Shown piece after piece: positions 6,648-13,153 of a stretch of DNA of 13,153 nt. The first letter of the stretch is position 1; each line of letters opens with the position of its first letter. The notes under the pieces were generated by a model, which was not told the origin of the DNA, searched no databases, and worked only from the letters and a program-made list of their open reading frames with translations. The DNA is taken from assembly GCA_011065235.1 (NCBI GenBank), contig JAAKFB010000024.1, forward strand, positions 1 through 13,153. Reading direction: 5' to 3'. The position numbers were made by a program, and so were the translations under genes. Source of the stretch: Chlamydiota bacterium. GTDB lineage: Bacteria > Chlamydiota > Chlamydiia > Chlamydiales > Rhabdochlamydiaceae.

Positions 6648-8233
6648 TGCGTTTCCAAAAATGCAAATTTAAAATCTGCGCTCGTAAATTCACTGAGATG
6701 CACACCTTTTAAACTATTCTTTTTGATATAAGTTCCTTGGTAATAGTAAATCGGAGCAATGGGCATTTCATCTATGAAAATCTTTTCTGCATCCCTCAGT
6801 AACTGCTCTCTTTTTTTAGGGTCTAAAGTTCTTTCTGCTTCTTCGATCAATTGAGTAAAGAGAGGATTATTCCATCCAGAAAAATTAGTGTTGAGATTGG
6901 GATATTTATATAGATCGAAGAAGGTCATCGGATCGTTATAACCCCCAATACCTCCCATGCGTGCCACTTGAAATTGCTTATGGGAAAGTTCATCGAGAAA
7001 CACCTTCCATTCGACATTTGCAAGCCTTACTCGAATGCCAAAAGCGCGGAACCACTGTTCCTGAATCGCTTGGGCAATCTTGTGATGAGATTCACTCGTA
7101 TTGTAGGTCAGAGTGATTTTGGGAAGGGTTTCACGTGTATATCCCATTTCATCGAGAGCCAATTGAAATAAACGTTGAGCTTCTTCCACGTCATAATCAT
7201 TGAAATGGGAATGTACATCCCAAATTGTCGGCGGAATAAAGCTCGTAGCGGGGATTTGATCCGACTGAGTGATATTTTCAATAATGGCTTTCCTATGGAT
7301 AGAAAGGGAGAAGGCCTTGCGCATATTGAGATTGTCAAAAGGAGGAGCTAGGACATTGAAAATGTAGTAGTAGGTCCCACATAAGGGATAGGTGCTGAGC
7401 CGTTTGTTATCAGAGAGAGCTTGTAAAGCGTCTGTTGGAAGTGACGAAAGGGGATATCCCGCCCAATCCAACTCTCCCGCTTCAAACATGTTCAGTGCAG
7501 TATTTGTATCTTCAATGATAGACAAATCAATTTGGTCTAGGAGAATTGCTTCGTGATCCCAATAGGATTCATTTTTTTCTAGAATAATGCAATTATGGTG
7601 CTTCCATTTTTTTAATTTATAAGGGCCATTTCCAACGAAATGGGCTCCACTATTATCTGCCCATTTGGGATGCTCTACAGTGATGTGCTTGGGAACAGCT
7701 AAAAAAGAATGGGAAGCGACTAAATCCAAAAAATAGGGGATGGGAAACTCGACTTTTACTTCGAGTGTGTGCGCGTCAATAGCGCGGACTCCCAGCGCAT
7801 CAATCGGAGCTTCTCCATTTTTTACTGCCCACCCGTTTTTAAGAACGTAAAGTTCATTGGCAAAACCAGAGAGAAACTCAGGTTCTAGAATCGTCTTCCA
7901 GGTATGCTCGAAATCATGAGCTGTCACGGGCTTTCCATCCCACCATTTCGCATCGCGCAAGTGGAACGTATATGTGGTATTGTCATCGGAGAGTTCAACT
8001 TTATGGGCGATTGCAGGCTGAATGGCTCCCTTTTTTCCTCGCTTCATGAGTCCTTCGAAGCACATGGATATTACTCCAATAGAGGAGGTGTCAGTTGCTT
8101 TGCGGGTATCGAGAGTTGGAGGTTCGGTGCTGACATTAAGCCGAATGATTTGCCGGCCGTCTTCAGTGCATGGGTGTTTCTTCTGGCAGCCATTGACCAG
8201 CAAAGCAAAAGCAAGTAAAACAATTAAACGCAT
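6644..8233 (-). CDS. oppA: Oligopeptide-binding lipoprotein OppA
   Basis: This extracytoplasmic solute-binding protein (529 residues) captures peptides and delivers them to OppB/OppC. It has a short lipoprotein signal, with a hydrophobic core at 3-13 and a lipobox ending NGC at Cys16; N at -2 is slightly unusual. The mature protein shows family hallmarks: EPPTLD near residue 38, WWDGKPVTAHDFEHTW, GNGPYKLKKW, and an NMRKAFSLSIHRKAI stretch typical of SBP family 5. The ATG at 8233 follows GAGGG with four bases of spacing. It is the first opp gene, but a diverged F-box-like gene ends only 15 bp upstream on the same strand, so it may not be the first gene of the transcript. Amino-acid and peptide supply is a plausible role for an intracellular bacterium. 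Confidence 0.93.
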   Translation of the reverse strand: MRLIVLLAFALLVNGCQKKHPCTEDGRQIIRLNVSTEPPTLDTRKATDTSSIGVISMCFEGLMKRGKKGAIQPAIAHKVELSDDNTTYTFHLRDAKWWDGKPVTAHDFEHTWKTILEPEFLSGFANELYVLKNGWAVKNGEAPIDALGVRAIDAHTLEVKVEFPIPYFLDLVASHSFLAVPKHITVEHPKWADNSGAHFVGNGPYKLKKWKHHNCIILEKNESYWDHEAILLDQIDLSIIEDTNTALNMFEAGELDWAGYPLSSLPTDALQALSDNKRLSTYPLCGTYYYIFNVLAPPFDNLNMRKAFSLSIHRKAIIENITQSDQIPATSFIPPTIWDVHSHFNDYDVEEAQRLFQLALDEMGYTRETLPKITLTYNTSESHHKIAQAIQEQWFRAFGIRVRLANVEWKVFLDELSHKQFQVARMGGIGGYNDPMTFFDLYKYPNLNTNFSGWNNPLFTQLIEEAERTLDPKKREQLLRDAEKIFIDEMPIAPIYYYQGTYIKKNSLKGVHLSEFTSADFKFAFLETQ

Positions 8234-8248
8234 AGAGCCCTCATTGGA

Positions 8249-9145
8249 TCAAGAGCAGAATGTTAATCGATTTTGGTCTTTTAAGGAATACTTGGTTTGC
8301 TCTGCATGGATTTCTCCCCCATCTACAAAGATATCAGGGCACGATTCCTTTAGGAAAAAATCGGGAATTTCTTGAATGATGAGCTTACATCCACGCAAAA
8401 CACATGTTTTGATTGTGGGAAAGGAAACAAGAGCTTCTTTGAGCTCTCCCAAGGCAATTTTTTCTTTACAAATTTCGATTTGATGCAAGTGAGGGAAACA
8501 TAAATGACACTCCTTCCAAACAGATTTTTTAAAAGGAATGATTAAAGTTTGCAATTGAAGAAGCTGCTTACTGATGAGATAAGTCTTATTAAAAACATCT
8601 CGCATGGGCTCGATAATTCCCGTTGTCTCCATGGGGTTGACATAGTCATCAACACTTTGAGTGGCAACTTCATAGGGATAAAATGGAGTGATCTTTCCCA
8701 AGAAAGTTAACACTCCATAACGGTCGTGGCGCAGATCGAGCGTTTTGAGCTGTGTGCAGCGAAAAAGGATATACGAACAGAGCTCTGGGATCGAAAAATC
8801 TTTCCAAAAACCTTTGACTTCTCTTTCCTGATCTTCTTTGCACTTTTGAAAAGGTTTTGCATGGTAGATCAAAAGTTGCAACAAGGGGAGTCTCAATTGA
8901 AGTATTTCTTTCGCAGTGAGTATTGTCTTTTCTGCTAAATACGAATGGATCGCAGGCAGAGTCAAATCTCGAAAATAGGAAGAGCTTTCCCTCAAAGAGC
9001 CAAATGCGTTTTGTGGAATTAAACAGTGAAATATTTTTTGCCAAATTTCTTCAGAGAGTCCTAGGGGGGGCTCCGATTTGGGTTTTTTGATGAGATTTTG
9101 CACTGGAGGATCTTCAAATTCTTTACGCTTGATTGGCAAACTCAT
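8249..9145 (-). CDS. Diverged F-box-like protein with irregular leucine-rich segments
   Basis: This 298-residue protein begins with a basic, proline-containing lead of about 27 residues. An F-box-like motif follows at about 28-65 (LGLSEEIWQKIFHCL, then FGSLRESSSYFRDLTLPAI). The rest is leucine- and cysteine-rich, with LRR-like strands at 132-139 (QLKTLDLR), 198-204 (LQTLIIP), 219-225 and 244-250, spaced irregularly unlike the perfect 23-residue arrays at the left end. The frame is open further upstream, but the ATG at 9145 is preferred. An earlier start (9283) would run through the divergent rimO start, and AGAGGG lies about 10 bases before 9145. The gene ends 15 bp before oppA and may be co-transcribed with it. 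No family name can be given; F-box membership is my reading of the motif, not a database result. Confidence 0.72.
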   Translation of the reverse strand: MSLPIKRKEFEDPPVQNLIKKPKSEPPLGLSEEIWQKIFHCLIPQNAFGSLRESSSYFRDLTLPAIHSYLAEKTILTAKEILQLRLPLLQLLIYHAKPFQKCKEDQEREVKGFWKDFSIPELCSYILFRCTQLKTLDLRHDRYGVLTFLGKITPFYPYEVATQSVDDYVNPMETTGIIEPMRDVFNKTYLISKQLLQLQTLIIPFKKSVWKECHLCFPHLHQIEICKEKIALGELKEALVSFPTIKTCVLRGCKLIIQEIPDFFLKESCPDIFVDGGEIHAEQTKYSLKDQNRLTFCS

Positions 9146-9182
9146 GGCAGGGAATCCCTCTTTTTGATAGGATATATTACCT
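9146..9182. promoter_or_regulatory. 37-bp divergent promoter region with an 11-bp palindrome
   Basis: The F-box-like gene (minus) and rimO (plus) start back to back with only 37 bp between them, so both promoters or their -35 boxes must lie here or inside the genes. AGGGAATCCCT (9149-9159) is a perfect palindrome with one central base. It includes part of the minus-strand AGAGGG ribosome-binding sequence. A TTGATA and a GATATATT motif on the plus strand lie right before rimO. The palindrome could be an operator or a hairpin limiting translation of the minus-strand gene. Confidence 0.35.
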
Positions 9183-10574
9183 ATGCACACTGTTTTGAGG
9201 AAAGGAAATAAAATCCATTTTACAAGTCTTGGCTGCGCGCGCAACTTAGTCGATACCGAGGTGATGCTCGGAATCATTCTCAAGGCTGGCTATGAAGTGA
9301 CAGACGACTTGCAAGAGGCCGATTATTTGGTGGTCAACACCTGTGGATTTTTGGAATCGGCCCGGCAAGAAGGGCTCGACACTATCAAAGAACTTCTCGA
9401 AGAGCGAAAAGAAGAAGCCAAACTCGTTGTCACCGGCTGCATGGTCCAAAAACACAGCCATATTCTTAAAGAAAATTTTCCCGAAATCCATTATTTGCTG
9501 GGTCCTGGCGATCTCGAAAAAATTTTAGAGGCCCTTGAAGCTAGCGAGGAAGGGGAGGAAATCACTTCCGCCCGCAGTTTCTTGCAGTGGGGACAAGTTC
9601 CCCGGAAGCTTGCGACGCCGGGTCACTACGCCTATCTCAAAATTGCCGAAGGATGTGCCAAGCGGTGCAGCTTTTGCATCATCCCGACGATCAAAGGGCC
9701 ACTGAAGAGTAAGCCCCAGCAGCAGGTACTCCGAGAATTTAAGGCTTTGCTGGCCCATGGGGTTCATGAAATCATCCTGATTGCCCAAGATCTCGGAGAC
9801 TATGGAAAAGAAAAACGGGAAAAAGGGGCCCTTGAAGCACTACTAAAAGAAATGTTGAAGATTGAAGGGGATTATTGGATCCGTCTTCTCTATCTCTATC
9901 CCGATGAAATCACCGATGAATTGATCGACATCATGCAGTGCGATTCTCGCCTATTGCCCTATCTCGATATGCCGATCCAGCACATCAATTCTGATATTTT
10001 AAAGGCGATGCGCCGCAAGACGAATCGCGAGCACATCATCCAGACATACGAAAATCTGCGCAGAAAAGTCCCTGAATGCGTGATCCGAACGAGTTTGATG
10101 GTAGGTTTTCCGGGCGAGACCGATGCTCAATTTGAAGAACTCATTCAATTTGTCCAAGACTATCCTCTCGACAACATAGGAGTATTTAAATTTTCTCTTG
10201 AAGAGGGGGCTCATGCGGCCAAATTGTCTGGGCATCTCCCCGAAGAGGTGAAGCAAGAGCGCTATGACCGGCTCATGAAGACCCAAATGGAAATCCTCTC
10301 AGAGCGCAGTGCCCGCTATATTGGGCAAAAACTCGAGGTGATAGTCGAGAACTACCATCCCGATTCAGAGTTTTTGCTCCAAGGCCGTTTTTATGGGCAA
10401 TGCCCCGACATTGATGGGAGTGTCATCATCAATGATGGGCGCTGCGTGGAGAGTTTTGGCCAGCTATATGAGGTAGAGATCACGGATGTGATCGAATACG
10501 ACCTGATCGGGAAAGCCACTCGCCCCTTAAAGCCTCCTTGCAGTTTGTCCCACAGTCCATTACAATTAATCTAA
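9183..10574 (+). CDS. rimO: Ribosomal protein S12 methylthiotransferase RimO
   Basis: This radical-SAM enzyme of the methylthiotransferase family adds a methylthio group to the conserved aspartate of ribosomal protein S12. The 463-residue protein has the N-terminal UPF0004 domain with SLGCARNLVDTE and three cluster cysteines C18, C54 and C86. The radical-SAM motif is CAKRCSFC (C157, C161, C164). DMPIQHIN and the GFPGET segment come later, and a C-terminal TRAM-like domain spans about 370-445. SLGCARNLVDTE is RimO-like rather than MiaB-like. The start ATG has AGGA ten bases upstream. A purine-rich GAGGAAAGG just inside the frame offers no later ATG before the conserved region, so 9183 stands. 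fbaB follows after 15 bp, suggesting one transcript. Confidence 0.92.
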   Translation: MHTVLRKGNKIHFTSLGCARNLVDTEVMLGIILKAGYEVTDDLQEADYLVVNTCGFLESARQEGLDTIKELLEERKEEAKLVVTGCMVQKHSHILKENFPEIHYLLGPGDLEKILEALEASEEGEEITSARSFLQWGQVPRKLATPGHYAYLKIAEGCAKRCSFCIIPTIKGPLKSKPQQQVLREFKALLAHGVHEIILIAQDLGDYGKEKREKGALEALLKEMLKIEGDYWIRLLYLYPDEITDELIDIMQCDSRLLPYLDMPIQHINSDILKAMRRKTNREHIIQTYENLRRKVPECVIRTSLMVGFPGETDAQFEELIQFVQDYPLDNIGVFKFSLEEGAHAAKLSGHLPEEVKQERYDRLMKTQMEILSERSARYIGQKLEVIVENYHPDSEFLLQGRFYGQCPDIDGSVIINDGRCVESFGQLYEVEITDVIEYDLIGKATRPLKPPCSLSHSPLQLI

Positions 10575-10589
10575 ACTTTAGGAGTCTGA

Positions 10590-11648
10590 ATGGCATCGTA
10601 TAGTGATATTCAAAAAATTCTAGCAGATAATGCAGAAAATCTTCTTGGACATGAGTGTAGAACTGTTTCTAAAGATAAACTTCATATCCCCGGACCAGAC
10701 TGGATAGACCGGATTTTTTGTGCATCTGATCGCAACAACCGTGTCTTAGGCAGTCTGCAAGCCCTCCTCGGCCATGGACGTCTTGCCAATACCGGATATC
10801 TCTCGATTTTACCTGTCGATCAGGGAATCGAACACACAGCTGGAGCCTCTTTTGCAAAGAATCCCGACTACTTCGACCCTGAAAACATCATCCGATTGGC
10901 CATTGAAGGTGGGTGTAATGCCGTCGCAACTACATTGGGCGTTCTAGGGATGACTGCGCGCAAATACGCTCACAAAATCCCCTTTCTATTGAAATTCAAC
11001 CACAATGAGCTATTGCGCTATCCCAACATCCACGACCAGATCATGTTTGGCTCGATCAAACAAGCTTATGAGATGGGGTGTGTTGCCGTTGGAGCGACGA
11101 TCTATTTTGGATCTGAAGAGAGCCGTAAACAGATCATCGAAGTGAGCAAGGCCTTTGAAATGGCTCATGAAATGGGAATGGCAACAGTTCTCTGGTGCTA
11201 CTTGCGCAATAAAGATTTTAAAACAGCCGATAAAGACTATCATGTGGCCGCCGACCTAACAGGACAGGGCAACCATCTTGGCTGTACAATTCAAGCCGAT
11301 ATCGTCAAACAAAAGCTCCCAGAAAATAACGGCGGATTTAAAGCGCTTAACTTCGGGAAGCAGACTGAAAAAATGTATACAGAGCTCTGCAGCGATCACC
11401 CCATTGATTTGACCCGCTATCAAGTGATCAATGACTACATGGGCCGAATTGGACTCATCAATTCAGGCGGCGCCTCTGGCGAAAATGACCTGCAATCTGC
11501 TGTTGAGACAGCTGTGATCAATAAGCGTGCAGGTGGGATGGGACTCATTTCTGGGCGCAAAGCATTCCAGAAGCCAATGAAAGACGGTATTGAGTTGTTG
11601 AATGCGGTCCAAGATGTCTATCTTTGCAATGAAGTGACCATTGCATAA
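10590..11648 (+). CDS. fbaB: Class I fructose-bisphosphate aldolase (DhnA/FbaB type)
   Basis: This cytoplasmic glycolytic and gluconeogenic enzyme splits fructose 1,6-bisphosphate into dihydroxyacetone phosphate and glyceraldehyde 3-phosphate through a Schiff-base lysine. The 352-residue protein carries LSILPVDQGIEH at 71-82, LLKFNHNELL at 133-142, and QADIVKQKLP at 235-244. Of the last, K240 is the likely Schiff-base lysine by position in this aldolase group. Phosphate-binding loops are at INSGGASGEND (290-300) and GGMGLISGRKAFQKP (315-329). It belongs to the archaeal-type/DhnA class, which chlamydiae use, not the zinc-dependent class II. AGGAG lies six bases before the ATG. It is the second gene after rimO and ends directly before a large palindromic element. 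Confidence 0.93.
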   Translation: MASYSDIQKILADNAENLLGHECRTVSKDKLHIPGPDWIDRIFCASDRNNRVLGSLQALLGHGRLANTGYLSILPVDQGIEHTAGASFAKNPDYFDPENIIRLAIEGGCNAVATTLGVLGMTARKYAHKIPFLLKFNHNELLRYPNIHDQIMFGSIKQAYEMGCVAVGATIYFGSEESRKQIIEVSKAFEMAHEMGMATVLWCYLRNKDFKTADKDYHVAADLTGQGNHLGCTIQADIVKQKLPENNGGFKALNFGKQTEKMYTELCSDHPIDLTRYQVINDYMGRIGLINSGGASGENDLQSAVETAVINKRAGGMGLISGRKAFQKPMKDGIELLNAVQDVYLCNEVTIA

Positions 11649-11652
11649 TTAG

Positions 11653-11816
11653 AGAATCCAAGTCTCCACTCATTTTTCCTCTATGCTATCTCGCGCTGCT
11701 TACCTACTTCGCTTTGCTCGTCACTAAGGTGTATTTTCACCTTAGTTTCCTCACAAATCTTGTATCTAAGCGGCTCGATAACGCTTAGAGAAAAAGGGAG
11801 TAAAGACTTGGATTCT
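11653..11816. repeat. 164-bp imperfect palindrome between convergent genes
   Basis: The outer 13 bp are perfect inverted copies (AGAATCCAAGTCT at 11653-11665, AGACTTGGATTCT at 11804-11816). The innermost 9 bp form a perfect hairpin, and both share exactly the same centre (11734.5), with the arms in register throughout. By hand alignment about two thirds of arm positions pair, 28 of the outermost 34 on each side. The right arm also contains its own CTAAGCG/CGCTTAG hairpin. It starts 5 bp after the fbaB stop and overlaps the last codons of the minus-strand AsmA-like gene. This suggests a non-coding mobile element (MITE-like) or an elaborate bidirectional terminator; a decayed insertion is my favoured reading. 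Confidence 0.7.
11723..11746 (+). terminator. Hairpin terminator candidate for rimO-fbaB
   Basis: A perfect 9-bp stem (ACTAAGGTG/CACCTTAGT) with a 6-nt loop TATTTT lies 75 bp after the fbaB stop. It is followed by TTCCTC on the plus strand, a weak U-tract. It is the core of the larger palindrome, so the surrounding arms could strengthen or replace it. Termination on the minus strand is less likely because no T-run follows there. Confidence 0.5.
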
Positions 11817-12450
11817 TTAAAAAATAAGCCAAGAGCTTCCGTTCCATCGAACGGCCATTGAGCTTGCAAGAAAGGGGAATTTCGAGGAGAAAATCCTCTG
11901 GGAGATCTTTGGCTTTGAACAGTTTTTTCAGCGTTTTAGGTGGTAGGCCGAGTGTCAAATTCATTCTGCTCTTCTGCAGATCAATCTTTCCCCAGGTAAA
12001 GACTTTTATCGATTCATTGATGTCCATTTCAATCTGACTAAAAGTAATTACTCCTTTTTCAACTCGTGCTTGAATGGGAGAAAAGTGGATTTCGAAGGCT
12101 TTATTTTTCTTTTTGATCAGCTTGAGATTCCCTTTGAAAGAGGTTTGTGCACCAAAGGCAATTATATCGAGCGGCTTTTCCCGATAGCGGAGGCAATCGA
12201 CCAAAGGGGCTTTGATGACCATTTGATCTACATGGAATACAATCCCATTTTTTGGGTCGGTCCATTCGAGTTGATGACAAGATTGCTCAGATGACCATTG
12301 CAAGGTAATTTTTTCGATTTTAACATTTCCACCGAGCTGAGATTGCAACCGCGCTTCCAACTTTTTTTTAATCCATTCTGTGGATGCAAATCGAGGAAGA
12401 AAATAAACTGCGGCTGCTAAAAGAGCAAAAATCAAGATCCATTTACGCAT
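11785..12450 (-). CDS. Small membrane-anchored AsmA-like protein
   Basis: This 221-residue protein opens with a basic residue pair and a hydrophobic anchor at about 4-19 (ILIFALLAAAVYFLPR), predicting export with an N-terminal anchor or signal. The next part (EWIKKKLEARLQSQLGG, then VKIEKITLQW) and the alternating beta-strand pattern with LPPKTLKKLF and IPLSCKLNG resemble the AsmA/TamB-like proteins that act in the envelope, but it is far shorter than typical members. The ATG at 12450 is chosen over one 57 bp upstream because it starts the hydrophobic segment, overlaps the Nudix stop by 8 bp and has AGG about 9 bases upstream. The last ten residues (KNPSLYSLFL) are encoded by the right arm of the 11653-11816 palindrome, so the native C-terminus may have been replaced. 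The function is unknown. Confidence 0.7.
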   Translation of the reverse strand: MRKWILIFALLAAAVYFLPRFASTEWIKKKLEARLQSQLGGNVKIEKITLQWSSEQSCHQLEWTDPKNGIVFHVDQMVIKAPLVDCLRYREKPLDIIAFGAQTSFKGNLKLIKKKNKAFEIHFSPIQARVEKGVITFSQIEMDINESIKVFTWGKIDLQKSRMNLTLGLPPKTLKKLFKAKDLPEDFLLEIPLSCKLNGRSMERKLLAYFLKNPSLYSLFL

Positions 12451-13003
12451 TGAGATACCTATGATAACGCAAGATACCGCAAATGGTTTTGGCGTCTTGG
12501 ATTTCATTGTTGTCGATGAGGGTAAGAGCTTTCTCTAAAGAGACTTCAACGACATCGATCGCTTCATGAATATCCCCAGGAAGGGAGCTCTCAGTCAAAT
12601 CTTTTGCAATGAATAGGTGGATATATTCGGTGCAAAAACCAGGAGCCGAATAGAAACCCTGAAGGGGGATGAGTGTGTTGGCCTTATAGCCGGTTTCTTC
12701 TTGTAGTTCTCTTTGTGCACATTCAAGAGGGGGTTCCTCCTTGTCCAAGGTGCCAGCGGGAAGTTCATAGATAATTTTTCCAATGGCTCTACGCCATTGT
12801 TGGATAAGCAGAAGGTTGCCTTTTTCATTCACGGGAATCAGAGCAACAGCTCCGGGATGGAGGATAATGTCCCAATCGTGAGGGGGCAATGCATCGAATT
12901 GAAGCGTGTCGCGGCGGAGGGTAAAAATTTTTCCCTGGTAGATCTCTTTAGAATGAACAGAAGCTTGGCTTTCGAGCTCTTTTTGTTTGAGAGAATGTTC
13001 CAA
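12443..13003 (-). CDS. Nudix hydrolase, ADP-ribose pyrophosphatase-like
   Basis: This 186-residue cytoplasmic Nudix enzyme probably hydrolyses ADP-ribose or another nucleoside diphosphate derivative. The Nudix box is complete at 84-106: G84, E90, then RELQEETGY (98-106) with the metal-binding glutamates. The preceding PGAVALIPV and LLLIQQWR and the following YSAPGFCTEYIHLFIA match the ADP-ribose pyrophosphatase group. The frame contains no ATG or GTG. An in-frame TAG lies two codons upstream of a TTG at 13003, so TTG is the only normal start, with GGAG about 12 bases upstream. A TTG start with loose spacing suggests low expression. The gene overlaps the AsmA-like gene by 8 bp and is likely its operon partner. 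Confidence 0.88.
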   Translation of the reverse strand: MEHSLKQKELESQASVHSKEIYQGKIFTLRRDTLQFDALPPHDWDIILHPGAVALIPVNEKGNLLLIQQWRRAIGKIIYELPAGTLDKEEPPLECAQRELQEETGYKANTLIPLQGFYSAPGFCTEYIHLFIAKDLTESSLPGDIHEAIDVVEVSLEKALTLIDNNEIQDAKTICGILRYHRYLNA

Positions 13004-13025
13004 GATCTAAAGTTTCTCCATAACA

Positions 13026-13031
13026 ATTGTA
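13026..13031 (-). promoter_or_regulatory. TACAAT -10 candidate for the Nudix gene
   Basis: TACAAT on the minus strand (one mismatch to TATAAT) lies 23 bp upstream of the TTG start and would give a leader of about 16 nt. No good -35 is visible. It is a weak call based on position. Confidence 0.25.
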
Positions 13032-13046
13032 AAAACTTTAATTTGC

Positions 13047-13065
13047 CCCTTCCTTCCCGGAAGGG
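13047..13065. other. GC-rich hairpin upstream of the Nudix gene
   Basis: CCCTTCC (13047-13053) pairs perfectly with GGAAGGG (13059-13065) across a 5-nt loop. It may be the terminator stem of a gene beyond the right edge or an operator upstream of the Nudix promoter. No T-run follows on the plus strand, and on the minus strand the following bases are not T-rich. The remaining sequence to 13153 shows no gene. Confidence 0.35.
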
Positions 13066-13153
13066 CCATCGAGCCGAGATCCATAAAGGGAAACTTGTCT
13101 TTTGCCCCAAGATAGGTCTTTTCACTAAGTAGGATAGGGGTTTTTAGAATTTT

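Noticed and set aside
9146..9283. Longer N-terminus for the F-box-like protein, starting at 9283
   Set aside because: It would overlap the start of rimO on the other strand, and the extra residues have no domain character. The ATG at 9145 fits the start signals better.
11681..11869. 62-codon minus-strand frame across the large palindrome
   Set aside because: It overlaps the AsmA-like gene in another frame and runs through the hairpin region; no start signals or domains are seen.
12451..12507. Upstream ATG for the AsmA-like protein
   Set aside because: The added residues lie inside the Nudix coding region and precede the hydrophobic anchor; the ATG at 12450 places the anchor at the N-terminus.
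12838..13125. 95-codon minus-strand frame over the Nudix 5' end
   Set aside because: It overlaps the Nudix-encoding frame, which has a full catalytic motif; the composition looks like a shadow.

Overview
The window reads as chromosomal DNA of a bacterium of the phylum Chlamydiota, most likely an amoeba-associated 'environmental' lineage (Parachlamydiales-like) rather than the animal-pathogen genus Chlamydia. The pointers are two genes joining a eukaryotic-type F-box to 23-residue leucine-rich repeats (LRRs), an expansion known from protist-associated chlamydiae, together with a DhnA-type class I aldolase and a complete oligopeptide ABC importer. The assignment comes from protein character alone. 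No rRNA, tRNA, CRISPR array, transposase or phage gene was seen.

Left part (1-2803). A gene-poor edge (1-297) holds two short hairpins, a 163-bp element bounded by near-perfect 26-bp inverted repeats, and an open minus-strand frame without a usual start codon. Two paralogous minus-strand F-box/LRR genes follow (298-1467 with 8 repeats; 1700-2803 with 7 repeats), separated by 232 bp of AT-rich DNA with nested inverted repeats, promoter-like boxes and a possible 20-codon gene remnant on the plus strand.

Centre (2872-9145). oppABCDF runs on the minus strand in the order oppA-oppB-oppC-oppD-oppF, every junction overlapping. Fifteen bases upstream of oppA, on the same strand, ends a 298-codon gene for a diverged protein with an F-box-like N-terminus and irregular leucine-rich segments. 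Genes for F-box-like proteins therefore flank the peptide importer on both sides, and everything from 9145 down to 298 is read in one direction.

Right part (9183-13003). Divergent from the third F-box-like gene, across only 37 bp, rimO (ribosomal protein S12 methylthiotransferase) and fbaB (class I fructose-bisphosphate aldolase) form a plus-strand pair. They meet a minus-strand pair head-on: a TTG-started Nudix hydrolase (ADP-ribose pyrophosphatase-like) and an overlapping membrane-anchored AsmA-like protein. Between the two converging 3' ends lies a 164-bp imperfect palindrome centred exactly on a perfect 9-bp hairpin. It supplies the likely terminator and also encodes the last residues of the AsmA-like protein.

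Functionally the window mixes housekeeping (RimO, aldolase, Nudix), nutrient capture suited to an intracellular amino-acid consumer (Opp), and a set of probable host-directed F-box/LRR proteins. The most interesting points are the F-box-like genes around the opp operon, the two-block architecture of the first LRR array, and the two long palindromic elements of nearly equal length (163 and 164 bp).
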